The notes beneath the pieces are model-generated. The model ran no database searches and had not been told where the DNA came from. It was given only the letters and a program-made list of their open reading frames with translations. A program made the translations under genes and the position numbers. A stretch of 64,000 bases of DNA, from contig NZ_LT835161.1 of assembly GCF_900169715.1 (NCBI RefSeq), forward strand, positions 1,417,590 to 1,481,589, given 5' to 3'. The DNA comes from Kocuria massiliensis (lineage in GTDB: Bacteria; Actinomycetota; Actinomycetes; Actinomycetales; Micrococcaceae). Within the stretch, counting starts at the first letter, position 1. Every line of letters starts with the position of its first letter. Below, one piece after another: positions 17,846 through 25,758 of the stretch.

Positions 17846-18331
17846 CTAAGACTTCGAAAGGTCGAGATCGTTGGCGACTGAGTCAAAAATGGCTGCGGCC
17901 CTCCACAGAACCTCTCGCTCTTCTTCGGTGAGGTTCGCAATAGCCGGTTGAATTTTCTGCGTAGCCTTGCGCCGAAAGTCGTTCAGGACCTTCTTGCCCA
18001 AGACGGTGATCTCCATCAACTGGGCGCGCCCATCGTAGGGGTCCGATTGCCGGTTGACGAGCCCCTCATTCTCGAGTCTCTTGAGAACCCCCGTCATGGT
18101 CGGCTGGGTGATGTGCTCAGCAGAAGCGAGGTCTCCGATTCTCATGGGGCCGCTCAAAGTGAGGTTCGACAGCACTCGCAAGACGATGGTCGACCTCTCA
18201 CGACCACTGTGACGCGACGCGGCCCGCACAAAACGGCTCGCCGAAACAATCAGTCCGGTGGCTTTCCGCGATTCACTCTGAGTGAGTTTTTCGTGCCCGG
18301 ACGACGATCGAGGTGAGTGCGAATCTGACAT
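17846..18331 (-). CDS. MarR-family transcriptional regulator
   Basis: The product has 161 residues. The winged helix-turn-helix is GPMRIGDLASAEHITQPTMT then GVLKRLENEGLVNRQSDPYD followed by GRAQLMEITVLGKK, the typical MarR wing. Proteins of this family usually repress an adjacent efflux or detoxification gene and release DNA on binding a phenolic or other small ligand. Start ATG 18331 (GTG 18337 possible), preceded by a GGGGG tract. The upstream gene is an alpha/beta hydrolase on the same strand ending 33 bp away; the exporter lies downstream. Confidence 0.87.
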   Translation of the reverse strand: MSDSHSPRSSSGHEKLTQSESRKATGLIVSASRFVRAASRHSGRERSTIVLRVLSNLTLSGPMRIGDLASAEHITQPTMTGVLKRLENEGLVNRQSDPYDGRAQLMEITVLGKKVLNDFRRKATQKIQPAIANLTEEEREVLWRAAAIFDSVANDLDLSKS

Positions 18332-18353
18332 GCTCACGATGATACCCCCATTT

Positions 18354-18370
18354 ATATAGCATGGCTAATT
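18354..18370. promoter_or_regulatory. MarR-type operator candidate upstream of marR
   Basis: ATATAGC-ATG-GCTAATT is a 17-bp imperfect palindrome 22 bp upstream of the marR start, overlapping the last codons of the preceding hydrolase gene. Spacing and core match the palindrome at 17746-17762. A minus-strand TATAAT overlaps it, suggesting direct promoter occlusion. Confidence 0.5.
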
Positions 18371-19270
18371 ATATTGAGGGGAATCCTCGACGGACGCCAG
18401 GTGCGGAAGAATCACCGTCTCCCAAATCCTCGCATTCACACCTCGAAAGGCCCCCATGTGACCCACCGACGAAACCCCTAAATCTTTCGGCGCATACCGA
18501 AAGTGTCTCCGATCGGAACTCCGGTAGAAGCCGAGCAGAGTTTTGAGTGCGGCCTTCGACATGACGACGTCGTCTTCGAAGGAAATGGCTGTAATGGGCG
18601 CCGTAATGCCTGAATACCCCGGCGCCAACCACGGCCGTTCGCCCAATATATAACGGGGGAAAGCAACCCAGCGCGTCCATTGGGCCATGACTCCCGCAGG
18701 GAGATTGCCAAAGAACCGCAATCTTCGCCCTGGAAAGTACCCACAAATTCGTCGAGCTATGGGACCGACAAGGAAAAACATCACTGCGCCGGGGAGCGCA
18801 GTTTGCCAGGGGGATTTCCAACCGGAGCCCACGCCCGTGGCCACAAAAATACTCTTTGTTACGCCCTGGTCCCCCGCAAGCCCCAAAAGTTGGCCGCCCA
18901 GGCTATGCCCCACCCACGTGACCGGCAGATCCGAATAATTCTCGCGTATCCAGTCCACGACGATGCGTGAGTCCCGACCCCAATCCAAAATGTCCACCGA
19001 GGAGTTCCGCAAAGACCCCTCGAGAGAATCTCCGTATCCCGAAAAATCAAAGGTGACCGCCATGAAACCTTGGCTGACCAGCCATCGCGCAAAGGCATTG
19101 TAGTGACGGGCCCGGGTAGCCATCGCGGGAACCACCAGCACAATTCCCGAGGCGTGCGCCGGCTCGCCCCAAACGTTCAGAGCGACGGGCAACCGTTGTG
19201 CACCTCGGAGCTCAACCCTCCGTGACTCGATCTTCTCTAAGACCTCATCGGTCGTCGTGGCTTCGATCAT
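18365..19270 (-). CDS. Alpha/beta hydrolase
   Basis: The product has 301 residues. The nucleophile elbow is TWVGHSLGGQ (Ser in GHSLG). FDFSGYGDS precedes it, and GHMGAF near the C-terminus supplies the probable catalytic His. The overall shape resembles the COG4757-type predicted hydrolases; the substrate is not known. The start is ATG 19270 with AAGGAG eight bases upstream. It lies just upstream of marR and the exporter on the same strand, so it may belong to the same detoxification unit. It is divergent from the PhzF-like gene. Confidence 0.78.
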   Translation of the reverse strand: MIEATTTDEVLEKIESRRVELRGAQRLPVALNVWGEPAHASGIVLVVPAMATRARHYNAFARWLVSQGFMAVTFDFSGYGDSLEGSLRNSSVDILDWGRDSRIVVDWIRENYSDLPVTWVGHSLGGQLLGLAGDQGVTKSIFVATGVGSGWKSPWQTALPGAVMFFLVGPIARRICGYFPGRRLRFFGNLPAGVMAQWTRWVAFPRYILGERPWLAPGYSGITAPITAISFEDDVVMSKAALKTLLGFYRSSDRRHFRYAPKDLGVSSVGHMGAFRGVNARIWETVILPHLASVEDSPQYN

Positions 19271-19409
19271 GTGGCTTGCTCCTTCAAAGACGCCGCTCTG
19301 AGGCACGGCACATGAGACACGCGTCTCACACCTATGGTGACCCTACCGATAGGATCGGAAACATTCCAGGCACCCCTTGGGTGTAGTTTCCGTGAGGTTC
19401 GAGGTTCCA

Positions 19410-20252
19410 GTGACTCGCACATTTCGACAGGTCGACGTCTTTTCCCCGGGACCGCTTCCGGGTAATCCGGTGGCCGTGGTCCACGACGCCGATTCCATGA
19501 GTGACGACGAAATGCTGTCCTTCGCGAACTGGACGAATCTCTCGGAAACAACGTTCCTACTAGCTCCCCGTTCAACCGATGCTGACTACCGACTTCGCAT
19601 CTTCACGCCCGCTAGAGAGCTTCCGTTCGCGGGACACCCCACCCTTGGCTCGGCGCACGCTTGGCTGGAGGCCGGCGGAAGGCCTCGACACCCAGGGATC
19701 ATCGTTCAAGAATGCGAAGCGGGCCTGGTTCGGGTTCGGTCCGCCGAGAATCGGCTCGCCTTTATGGCGCCCCCGCTGACGAGATACGAAAATGTGGAGC
19801 CACGGATAATGGGCCGTCTCTCCGAATGCCTCAGAATCGACCCGTCGGATATCCGTGATGCTCAGTGGATCGATAACGGTCCAGGGTGGGTCGGAGTTTT
19901 GCTCCCCTCTGCCCAGTTCGTCCTCGATCTCAACCCCGACCTGTCCTTGGTGAAGGCCTCTGGGCTGAAGATTGGTGTCGCCGGTTTCTTCAGCGAAAAT
20001 CCGGCTCCGGCGGACCTTGAGGTCCGGGCATTCGGTGCCGGGGACGGATCGTCCGAGGATCCCGTGACAGGAAGCTTGAATGCCGGCCTTGCGCGATGGT
20101 TTACGGACACCCATCGCGTCGGACATTCCTATAGTGCCCGACAGGGAACGACCTTGGGACGAGGAGGGTTTATCCACGTCACGCGGGACGATGAGGTGAT
20201 CTGGGTGTCGGGCGCCACGAGGACCGTCATTTCGGGGAACCTCGATTGGTAA
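19410..20252 (+). CDS. PhzF-family isomerase/epimerase
   Basis: The product has 280 residues. The family signatures are the N-terminal FRQVDVFSPGPLPGNPVAVV, the catalytic glutamate in NLSETTFL, PARELPFAGHPTLGSAHAWL, and the C-terminal GDGSSEDPVTGSLNAGLARW. PhzF proteins catalyse isomerisations of small metabolites; only a few have known substrates, and no phenazine genes occur here. I start at GTG 19410 with GAGG upstream; a TTG at 19377 and a GTG at 19392 are possible but extend beyond the family start. It ends 127 bp before the convergent reductase. Confidence 0.85.
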   Translation: MTRTFRQVDVFSPGPLPGNPVAVVHDADSMSDDEMLSFANWTNLSETTFLLAPRSTDADYRLRIFTPARELPFAGHPTLGSAHAWLEAGGRPRHPGIIVQECEAGLVRVRSAENRLAFMAPPLTRYENVEPRIMGRLSECLRIDPSDIRDAQWIDNGPGWVGVLLPSAQFVLDLNPDLSLVKASGLKIGVAGFFSENPAPADLEVRAFGAGDGSSEDPVTGSLNAGLARWFTDTHRVGHSYSARQGTTLGRGGFIHVTRDDEVIWVSGATRTVISGNLDW

Positions 20253-20299
20253 GACGGCGGTCGACCGCCCCTCCCGAAGCAGGGAGGCCTGTGTGCGGA

Positions 20300-20332
20300 G
20301 CCGCCCCACGTCGATGACCGACGTGGGGCGGC
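20300..20332. terminator. Bidirectional terminator between phzF-like and curA-like genes
   Basis: A perfect 14-bp stem (20300-20313 with 20319-20332) with an ATGAC loop lies between two convergent genes. A second, imperfect GC-rich dyad lies at about 20335-20362. Confidence 0.7.
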
Positions 20333-20378
20333 GTGGGGACCCCGGATTCCTTCCGGGTCCCGAGATCGTGGCGTCTGG

Positions 20379-21404
20379 TTACCGATCGTCCGAATCAAGA
20401 CGGACGATCATCTTGCCGGTGTTAGCGCCTTCCATCATGGAAATGAAGGCTTCCGGTGCGTGATCCAGGCCGTCCACGACGGTTTCGTCGTACTGGATCT
20501 TGCCGTCACCAAACCAGGAGCTCATGGCTTGCTGGAATTCACCGGCGTACTCCATGTAGTCGCCCACAATGAATCCCTTGAGCATCAAGGATTGCTTGAC
20601 CATATTCGCCATGTTGTCCGGCCCGGCCGGAGCCTCAGTCACGTTGTACTGACTGATCGCGCCGCAGAGGGCCGCCCGGCCGTAGCGGTTGAGGGAATCC
20701 AACGCGGCCTCAAGATGGTCTCCGCCCACATTGTCGAAGTACACGTCGATGCCGTTCGGCGCAGCCTTCGCAAGCTGCTCCCGAATGGGTGCCTCCTTGT
20801 AGTTGAGGGCGACGTCGTAGCCGTACTTCTCGGTCAGCAAGGCCGTCTTCTCGTCACTTCCCGCGGAGCCGATCACCGTTGATGCACCGAGGAGCTTGGC
20901 AATCTGCCCCACAGCGGTTCCCACCGCGCCGGCGGCTCCCGAGACGAAGACGACGTCGCCTTCCTTCAGTCCCGCAACCTTGGTCAATCCCATATAGGCG
21001 GTCATTCCCGTCAAGCCGACCATGCCCAAGTACACGGACAGGGGCGCCCCCGGAATTTCGGAAATCTGACGGAATTGGGCGGCGTCGTCCTGGGCGAGGT
21101 CACGCCAACCGAATTGGTGTAGGACGTAAGCGCCTTCCGGCAATTCCTGGCTCTTCGATTCGACCACTCGACCGACGGCTCCGCCGGTCATGGTCTCCCC
21201 AACCTCAAAGGGCGCCACATAGCTTTTCGCGCCGGACATGCGGCCACGCATATAGGGATCAACCGACATGAAGAGGTTTCGGACGCGCACCTGGCCGTCG
21301 GCCAGCTCCGGCAACTCAACGGTGGTCGTGGAAAAATTCTCGTGTGTGGGCCATCCGGTCGGCCTCGACGCGAGCTGAATCTGGGTGCTGACGTGGTTGG
21401 ACAT
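20379..21404 (-). CDS. NADP-dependent medium-chain oxidoreductase (CurA/leukotriene B4 type)
   Basis: The product has 341 residues. LFMSVDPYMRGRMS, the nucleotide-binding segment VFVSGAAGAVGTAVGQIAKL and DVYFDNVGGDHLEAALDSLN are diagnostic of the zinc-free NADPH-dependent alkenal/one oxidoreductases (MDR superfamily). They reduce the double bond of activated enones and quinone-like compounds. Start ATG 21404 with GGAG upstream. Upstream in-frame codons back to 21605 run into the divergent gene and show no similarity to the family. The physiological substrate is unknown. Confidence 0.87.
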   Translation of the reverse strand: MSNHVSTQIQLASRPTGWPTHENFSTTTVELPELADGQVRVRNLFMSVDPYMRGRMSGAKSYVAPFEVGETMTGGAVGRVVESKSQELPEGAYVLHQFGWRDLAQDDAAQFRQISEIPGAPLSVYLGMVGLTGMTAYMGLTKVAGLKEGDVVFVSGAAGAVGTAVGQIAKLLGASTVIGSAGSDEKTALLTEKYGYDVALNYKEAPIREQLAKAAPNGIDVYFDNVGGDHLEAALDSLNRYGRAALCGAISQYNVTEAPAGPDNMANMVKQSLMLKGFIVGDYMEYAGEFQQAMSSWFGDGKIQYDETVVDGLDHAPEAFISMMEGANTGKMIVRLDSDDR

Positions 21405-21482
21405 TACTGGACTCCTATCGACGGAATGACCTGAGCGACTATACTTCCAGACACTAATGTTCCCTACCCGAATACGCTCTCG

Positions 21483-23171
21483 ATGAATCACACTTTGCAG
21501 GGTCTCAGGTCCACGTTGCACCAGTTGGACGGCAACGGCTATGGCGCCTATAAGCGCCTGAAAGGGAGCTACGATTACGGGGAATTCGACCTTGTGATCG
21601 ATCACGTACAGTCCGACCCTTACGCACCACCGTCGTCGATCCGTGTGATTTTTTCACTGGCCGACACCTCGATACCTCACTCCATGTGCGAGGGCCACGA
21701 CCGCCGGGTCGCCACCGCAGACTTCATCGCTCGCGATCTCACCAAACTTCTCTGTGGATGCTCTTATCGCGGACTCAGCATGAGTAAGCCCGGGCAGGAA
21801 ATTCTCGAAAGAACCAACGTCGTCGTCAGCGACGACACCGTTGAGGTACGACTCAGCGTTTCACTACCGGCGGGCGGTCGGCGCATCAAGGGGCGAGCAG
21901 CCGCCCATGTGCTGACCAATGATCTTCCCGATCTCATCGAGCGGTCCGCGCTCTTGTCGGGGATGGACCAAGAAGCCCTGAGCCGACAGGTGGACCTCTA
22001 TCTCGATCAGAGGAACCTCCAACATCAATTGGCAGATCGCGGCCTGGTGAGCTTCGTGGGCGATGGATCGGTCCTTCCGAGGTCCTCCGGCGATTCTGAC
22101 CTTCCCCTACGCTCCGGAGTCGCTTTCCGTAGCCCACAGGCATTCCGTGAAGAGTTCACCCTTCCGTCTGGGCGCACCGTCACCGGGATGGGTGTGCCGC
22201 GCGGTATCACCGTCATTGTGGGCGGCGGGTACCACGGGAAATCAACACTCCTGAGGGCCATGGAACGCGGCGTCTACCCGCACGTCGGTGGAGATGGACG
22301 GGAATGGGTCCTCACCGCCCCCGACGCCGTATCCATCCGGGCCGAGGACGGCCGCGCGGTCACCGGGGTCGATATTTCGCCCTTCATCGCGAACCTGCCG
22401 TCGGGCACACGGACCGAGAGCTTCACGACGACGAACGCGTCCGGCTCCACGTCTCAGGCGGCTAATCTTGCCGAAGCTCTCGAGTTGGGCACGTCTTTGT
22501 TGCTCATTGACGAGGACACCTCGGCCACGAACTTCATGATTCGCGATCCAGCAATGCGCGAACTCATCCCTGCCGGTTCGGAACCCATTACTCCCTTTGT
22601 GGACCGGGTGCGCCCTCTTCTGGAAGAACGCAACACCTCTACCGTGCTGGTCGCCGGCGGAACCGGGGCGTTCTTCGGCGTCGCAGACCACGTGATCGCG
22701 ATGGACGAGTACATACCTTCCGACGTCACGGCACGGGCCCACGAGATCGCTGCCCGAGACTCCACCGCAACCGGGAACGACGACGCCGCAGAGCCGATTT
22801 TCGCACGTCGCCCCCGGCGTGTGCCCCAGGCGGATGCACTCTCCCCCTCGGACCGGCGGAAACCGGCGAGGGGCCGTGGCCTCGACTCAATTCTGGTCGG
22901 CCGCGAAGACATCGACGTCGCCTACTTGGCTCAGCTCGTGGATTCGTCACAAACGAATGCCATCGCCCTGTGCTTGGAGGCGGTCACCCGGGAACTCGAT
23001 GGGTCCACAGATCTCGTGGCCAGTGTGCACCACGTGATGGCAAGGCTGGAACGGGACGGCTTGGACGCGCTTGTGAGACGAGGAGGGCCTCGTGGAGACC
23101 TTGCCTGGCCCCGGGCGCAGGAGCTTCACGGAGCCATCAGCCGCTACCGCAAGCTCAAGCTCCGTTCATAG
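21483..23171 (+). CDS. ABC-class ATPase of unknown function (COG3044/MRB1-like)
   Basis: The product has 562 residues. A variant Walker A, VGGGYHGKSTLLRAM, lies near residue 250. Walker B is LLLIDEDTSATNFM near residue 343. The N-terminal YGAYKRLKGSYDYGEFDLVI then DHVQSDPYAPPSS is typical of the predicted ABC-class ATPases that include trypanosome MRB1590. They are single-polypeptide, soluble proteins without membrane partners. Bacterial members have no established role; the eukaryotic relative binds RNA, so a nucleic-acid function is possible. Start ATG 21483, 78 bp from the divergent reductase. Confidence 0.8.
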   Translation: MNHTLQGLRSTLHQLDGNGYGAYKRLKGSYDYGEFDLVIDHVQSDPYAPPSSIRVIFSLADTSIPHSMCEGHDRRVATADFIARDLTKLLCGCSYRGLSMSKPGQEILERTNVVVSDDTVEVRLSVSLPAGGRRIKGRAAAHVLTNDLPDLIERSALLSGMDQEALSRQVDLYLDQRNLQHQLADRGLVSFVGDGSVLPRSSGDSDLPLRSGVAFRSPQAFREEFTLPSGRTVTGMGVPRGITVIVGGGYHGKSTLLRAMERGVYPHVGGDGREWVLTAPDAVSIRAEDGRAVTGVDISPFIANLPSGTRTESFTTTNASGSTSQAANLAEALELGTSLLLIDEDTSATNFMIRDPAMRELIPAGSEPITPFVDRVRPLLEERNTSTVLVAGGTGAFFGVADHVIAMDEYIPSDVTARAHEIAARDSTATGNDDAAEPIFARRPRRVPQADALSPSDRRKPARGRGLDSILVGREDIDVAYLAQLVDSSQTNAIALCLEAVTRELDGSTDLVASVHHVMARLERDGLDALVRRGGPRGDLAWPRAQELHGAISRYRKLKLRS

Positions 23172-23239
23172 CTGGCTCTCGCGTAAAAGTAGTGGTAGCT
23201 CCACCGCGCCGAGGCCTTGCCCGGCCCTAGGCTGGAAGC

Positions 23240-23425
23240 ATGTCACTTAAGAGATCACGTCATCAGAAAATCATCGCCGGAGTATGCGGAGGCATCGCCG
23301 AAGCATTGGATTGGACTCCCACCCGAGTCCGATTACTCTTCATCCTGTCCTTCCTCATTCCGGGGCCACAAGCGATTTTTTACCTCGTCGCCTGGATCGT
23401 GATCCCCAAGGAAGACCGCAACTAG
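23240..23425 (+). CDS. PspC-domain small membrane protein
   Basis: The product has 61 residues and is essentially one PspC domain: RHQKIIAGVCGGIAEALDWT followed by a hydrophobic helix LLFILSFLIPGPQAIFYLVA and the usual ending WIVIPKED. PspC domains act in envelope-stress responses. No other psp gene is nearby, so its role cannot be stated. Start ATG 23240. The stop shares CTAG with the convergent methyltransferase. Confidence 0.85.
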   Translation: MSLKRSRHQKIIAGVCGGIAEALDWTPTRVRLLFILSFLIPGPQAIFYLVAWIVIPKEDRN

Positions 23426-24078
23426 CCTCGTCGCCTCGTCACCACGACGGAGTCTAAAAGCGTCGCCAATTCGCCATTGGGCCCCTCTGCCTCTCGGCGT
23501 CGAACTTCACAGATTTCCGTGGTCCATTCGGCGCCAAGATTCAGTGAATTCAGGTCCTCTTCCGGCTGAGGAAAATCACCCGGCCCATGTCCGCGGGCAC
23601 TTTCCGACCACGGCGGGGGCGCCGCGTGGGAAATGATGCACAGCCTCCCGCCCTCAGCGACCAGCGAACTCGCCCGACGCAAGATCTCCACGCGATCCAA
23701 TTCGACCGGGGACTGCAAGAAACTGGCCGTCACCAGGTCGAATGGCTCTACTGGGCCCCATTCGGCCAGGTCCGTAGCCTCGAAGTGGGTTGCCTCGGAG
23801 AGTCCTTGATCTTCAGCCGCCGCCCGTGCACGTGCCACGGCCGTCGCAGAAATATCGACGCCCGTAGCTTCCCACCCGGCGCTGGCGAGCCACAGGACAT
23901 CCGCTCCCTCGCCGCAACCGAGGTCGACCGACCGTCCCGCAGGAAGGTCTTCGACCACTCCAACGAGCGTGGCGTTGGGCCGACCAGACCATATCCGTTC
24001 GGCTGAGGAATAGCGGTTTTCCCAAAATTCTCGAGGGTCAGTCGTGGCATCGTCGTTGTGAGCGTGGTGCATCGTCAT
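23422..24078 (-). CDS. Class I SAM-dependent methyltransferase
   Basis: The product has 218 residues. FWENRYSSAERIWSGRPN, then the SAM-binding loop SVDLGCGEGADVLWLASAGW and VTGVDIS-like strand ATGVDISATAVARARAAA are typical of the class I fold and resemble tellurite-resistance/thiopurine-type methyltransferases. The substrate is unknown. Start ATG 24078 (a second ATG at 24072 is equally possible). It is divergent from the XRE-cupin gene. Confidence 0.8.
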   Translation of the reverse strand: MTMHHAHNDDATTDPREFWENRYSSAERIWSGRPNATLVGVVEDLPAGRSVDLGCGEGADVLWLASAGWEATGVDISATAVARARAAAEDQGLSEATHFEATDLAEWGPVEPFDLVTASFLQSPVELDRVEILRRASSLVAEGGRLCIISHAAPPPWSESARGHGPGDFPQPEEDLNSLNLGAEWTTEICEVRRREAEGPNGELATLLDSVVVTRRRG

Positions 24079-24149
24079 GCCTTGAGCCTAGACTCGAGAT
24101 TGCTTGTGTGGCAAAGTTATTTGCCGAAACAGCAACAAGTAGGGAAACC

Positions 24150-24746
24150 ATGGACGATCAACTATCTCGTGTTGGGCCGCGCTTACGAGCGGCGCGCTTC
24201 GGGCAAGGCTTGACTCTTGAAGGCCTCGCGGAACGAGCGGGCCTCTCGGCGAGCACGCTGTCTCGCTTGGAGGCCGGAAAACGTCAAGCGAGCCTCGAGC
24301 TTCTCCTACCCCTTACCCGTCAGCTCGGGATGAGCTTGGACGAGTTGGTCCACCCGAGCACCCCAGACCCTCGTGTACGCCGTCCCAGTTTCCGGCGAGC
24401 GGGCGTCGTGGTCGAACCGCTGGCACCAGAGGGTTCCTCCGTACACGTGTTCAAGATGACGCACTTGCCAACCCGAGAGGTACCACGTCCGGGGGTGCAC
24501 CCTGGATTCGAGTGGTTGTACGTTCTCTCTGGAGAGCTGCGCCTCCAGCTCGGCGAACGAGACATGACCCTGGGAGCTGGCGAAGCAGCCGAATTCGATA
24601 CCTTGACTCCCCACGCCGTGACGGCGTCTGGATCCAAACCGGCGGTTATTCTCAGCATTTTCTCCAGGGATGGCGCTCGTTTCCACACGCACGAGATCGG
24701 CGAGGAGCCCGACCCCGACGCAGAGCCTCTACGGTCACATGCCTGA
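24150..24746 (+). CDS. XRE-family regulator with cupin sensor domain
   Basis: The product has 198 residues. An N-terminal helix-turn-helix (LRAARFGQGLTLEGLAERAG then LSASTLSRLEAGKRQASLEL) is joined to a C-terminal cupin (HPGFEWLYVLSGELRLQLGE, then GAGEAAEFDTLTPHAV). Such proteins repress catabolic or efflux genes and sense small ligands through the cupin barrel. ATG 24150 with AGGG is preferred; GTG 24108 would add 14 residues. The downstream permease starts inside its last codons, so the two are translationally coupled. Confidence 0.83.
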   Translation: MDDQLSRVGPRLRAARFGQGLTLEGLAERAGLSASTLSRLEAGKRQASLELLLPLTRQLGMSLDELVHPSTPDPRVRRPSFRRAGVVVEPLAPEGSSVHVFKMTHLPTREVPRPGVHPGFEWLYVLSGELRLQLGERDMTLGAGEAAEFDTLTPHAVTASGSKPAVILSIFSRDGARFHTHEIGEEPDPDAEPLRSHA

Positions 24747-25758
24747 CCGCTCTCAATTCACGGCCGCTATGGAGCGCCATCAAGTATGGATTTATCTGGG
24801 AGCCGCACTGGCGGGTTTGGCATGCGGACAGGTCATGCCGTTCATCGGGGCATTCTCCGCGAGCGCCGTGTGGGCAGCGCTTGTTCTGCTTATGTACGGA
24901 ACGTTCACGCAAATTTCCAGTTCGGCCCTTCGTTCTGCGTGGTCGGACTGGCGTTTCCTCACCGCCGCACTGGTGGGAAATTTCGTGGTGGTACCGCTCG
25001 TTCTTGGGGCCCTTCTTCCGTGGCTTCCGGAGAACCCCGCGGTTCGGCTCGGAATCATCATCACCCTTCTTGCCCCGTGCACCGATTGGTTCATCACCTT
25101 TACGCACCTGGGTAAAGGTGACGCGTCTCGTGCCGCTTCACTGGCACCGCTGTCTCTAATCCTCCAAATTCCAGCGGTCCCTCTCTATTGGGCACTTCTC
25201 TCCCCCGCTGGCTCCGGGCCGGCGTGGGGACCAACAGGTATTCTGCCCGCAGTGGGAGTCATTGTGGTTCCCCTGACGATCGCCTGGCTGACGGAGGCTT
25301 GGCTTCGTTCACGTGACGCCCACAGCAACGATCCGGAGGATCCTCGATCCGACGGGACGGCAGAATCCCGCTGGCGATCGTGGTGGTCACGGATTCCCGT
25401 TCCAGCGCTGGGCGCCGTCATCTTTCTCGTGATGGCCGGCCACGTCAACGACGTCGCCGGGGCCGTAGACGTCATTCCCTCCGCGGGCGCCGTCTATGTG
25501 GGGTACCTGGCCATCGCACTAGTGATAGCGAAGGGGCTGAGCCTGGTGTTCAGGCTCAGCCCCCGAGGTTCCCGGACCCTGGCCTTCAGCCTGGGAACGC
25601 GCAACTCCTTCGTGGTGCTACCGCTCGCGCTCGCTCTCCCTGCGGGATGGGAATTGAGCGGCGTCGTCGTGGTGCTGCAATCCCTCGTGGAGCTACTCGG
25701 GATGATCCTCTACCTCTGGATTGTCCCCAAGCTCCTGTTCCGGGACCGTCCTGTTTAG
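24739..25758 (+). CDS. Bile acid:sodium symporter / ACR3-type permease
   Basis: The product has 339 residues with about ten membrane segments. LGIIITLLAPCTDWFITFTH and the C-terminal TLAFSLGTRNSFVVLPLALA are typical of the BASS/ACR3 superfamily, including the cysteine that in ACR3 arsenite pumps is essential. No arsR or arsC gene is nearby, so arsenite export is not established and an organic anion is equally possible. Start ATG 24739 overlaps the XRE-cupin stop by eight bases. A 13-bp perfect inverted repeat lies inside the gene at 25533-25563. It converges with the MHS symporter with a four-base overlap. Confidence 0.75.
   Translation: MPDRSQFTAAMERHQVWIYLGAALAGLACGQVMPFIGAFSASAVWAALVLLMYGTFTQISSSALRSAWSDWRFLTAALVGNFVVVPLVLGALLPWLPENPAVRLGIIITLLAPCTDWFITFTHLGKGDASRAASLAPLSLILQIPAVPLYWALLSPAGSGPAWGPTGILPAVGVIVVPLTIAWLTEAWLRSRDAHSNDPEDPRSDGTAESRWRSWWSRIPVPALGAVIFLVMAGHVNDVAGAVDVIPSAGAVYVGYLAIALVIAKGLSLVFRLSPRGSRTLAFSLGTRNSFVVLPLALALPAGWELSGVVVVLQSLVELLGMILYLWIVPKLLFRDRPV
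25533..25563. repeat. Perfect inverted repeat inside the permease gene
   Basis: A 13-bp perfect inverted repeat (25533-25545 with 25551-25563) with a five-base loop, entirely within codons of the ACR3-type permease. No T-run follows. Confidence 0.7.

Noticed and set aside
25533-25563. Intrinsic terminator
   Set aside because: It lies inside the permease reading frame and lacks a T-run, so it is listed only as an inverted repeat.
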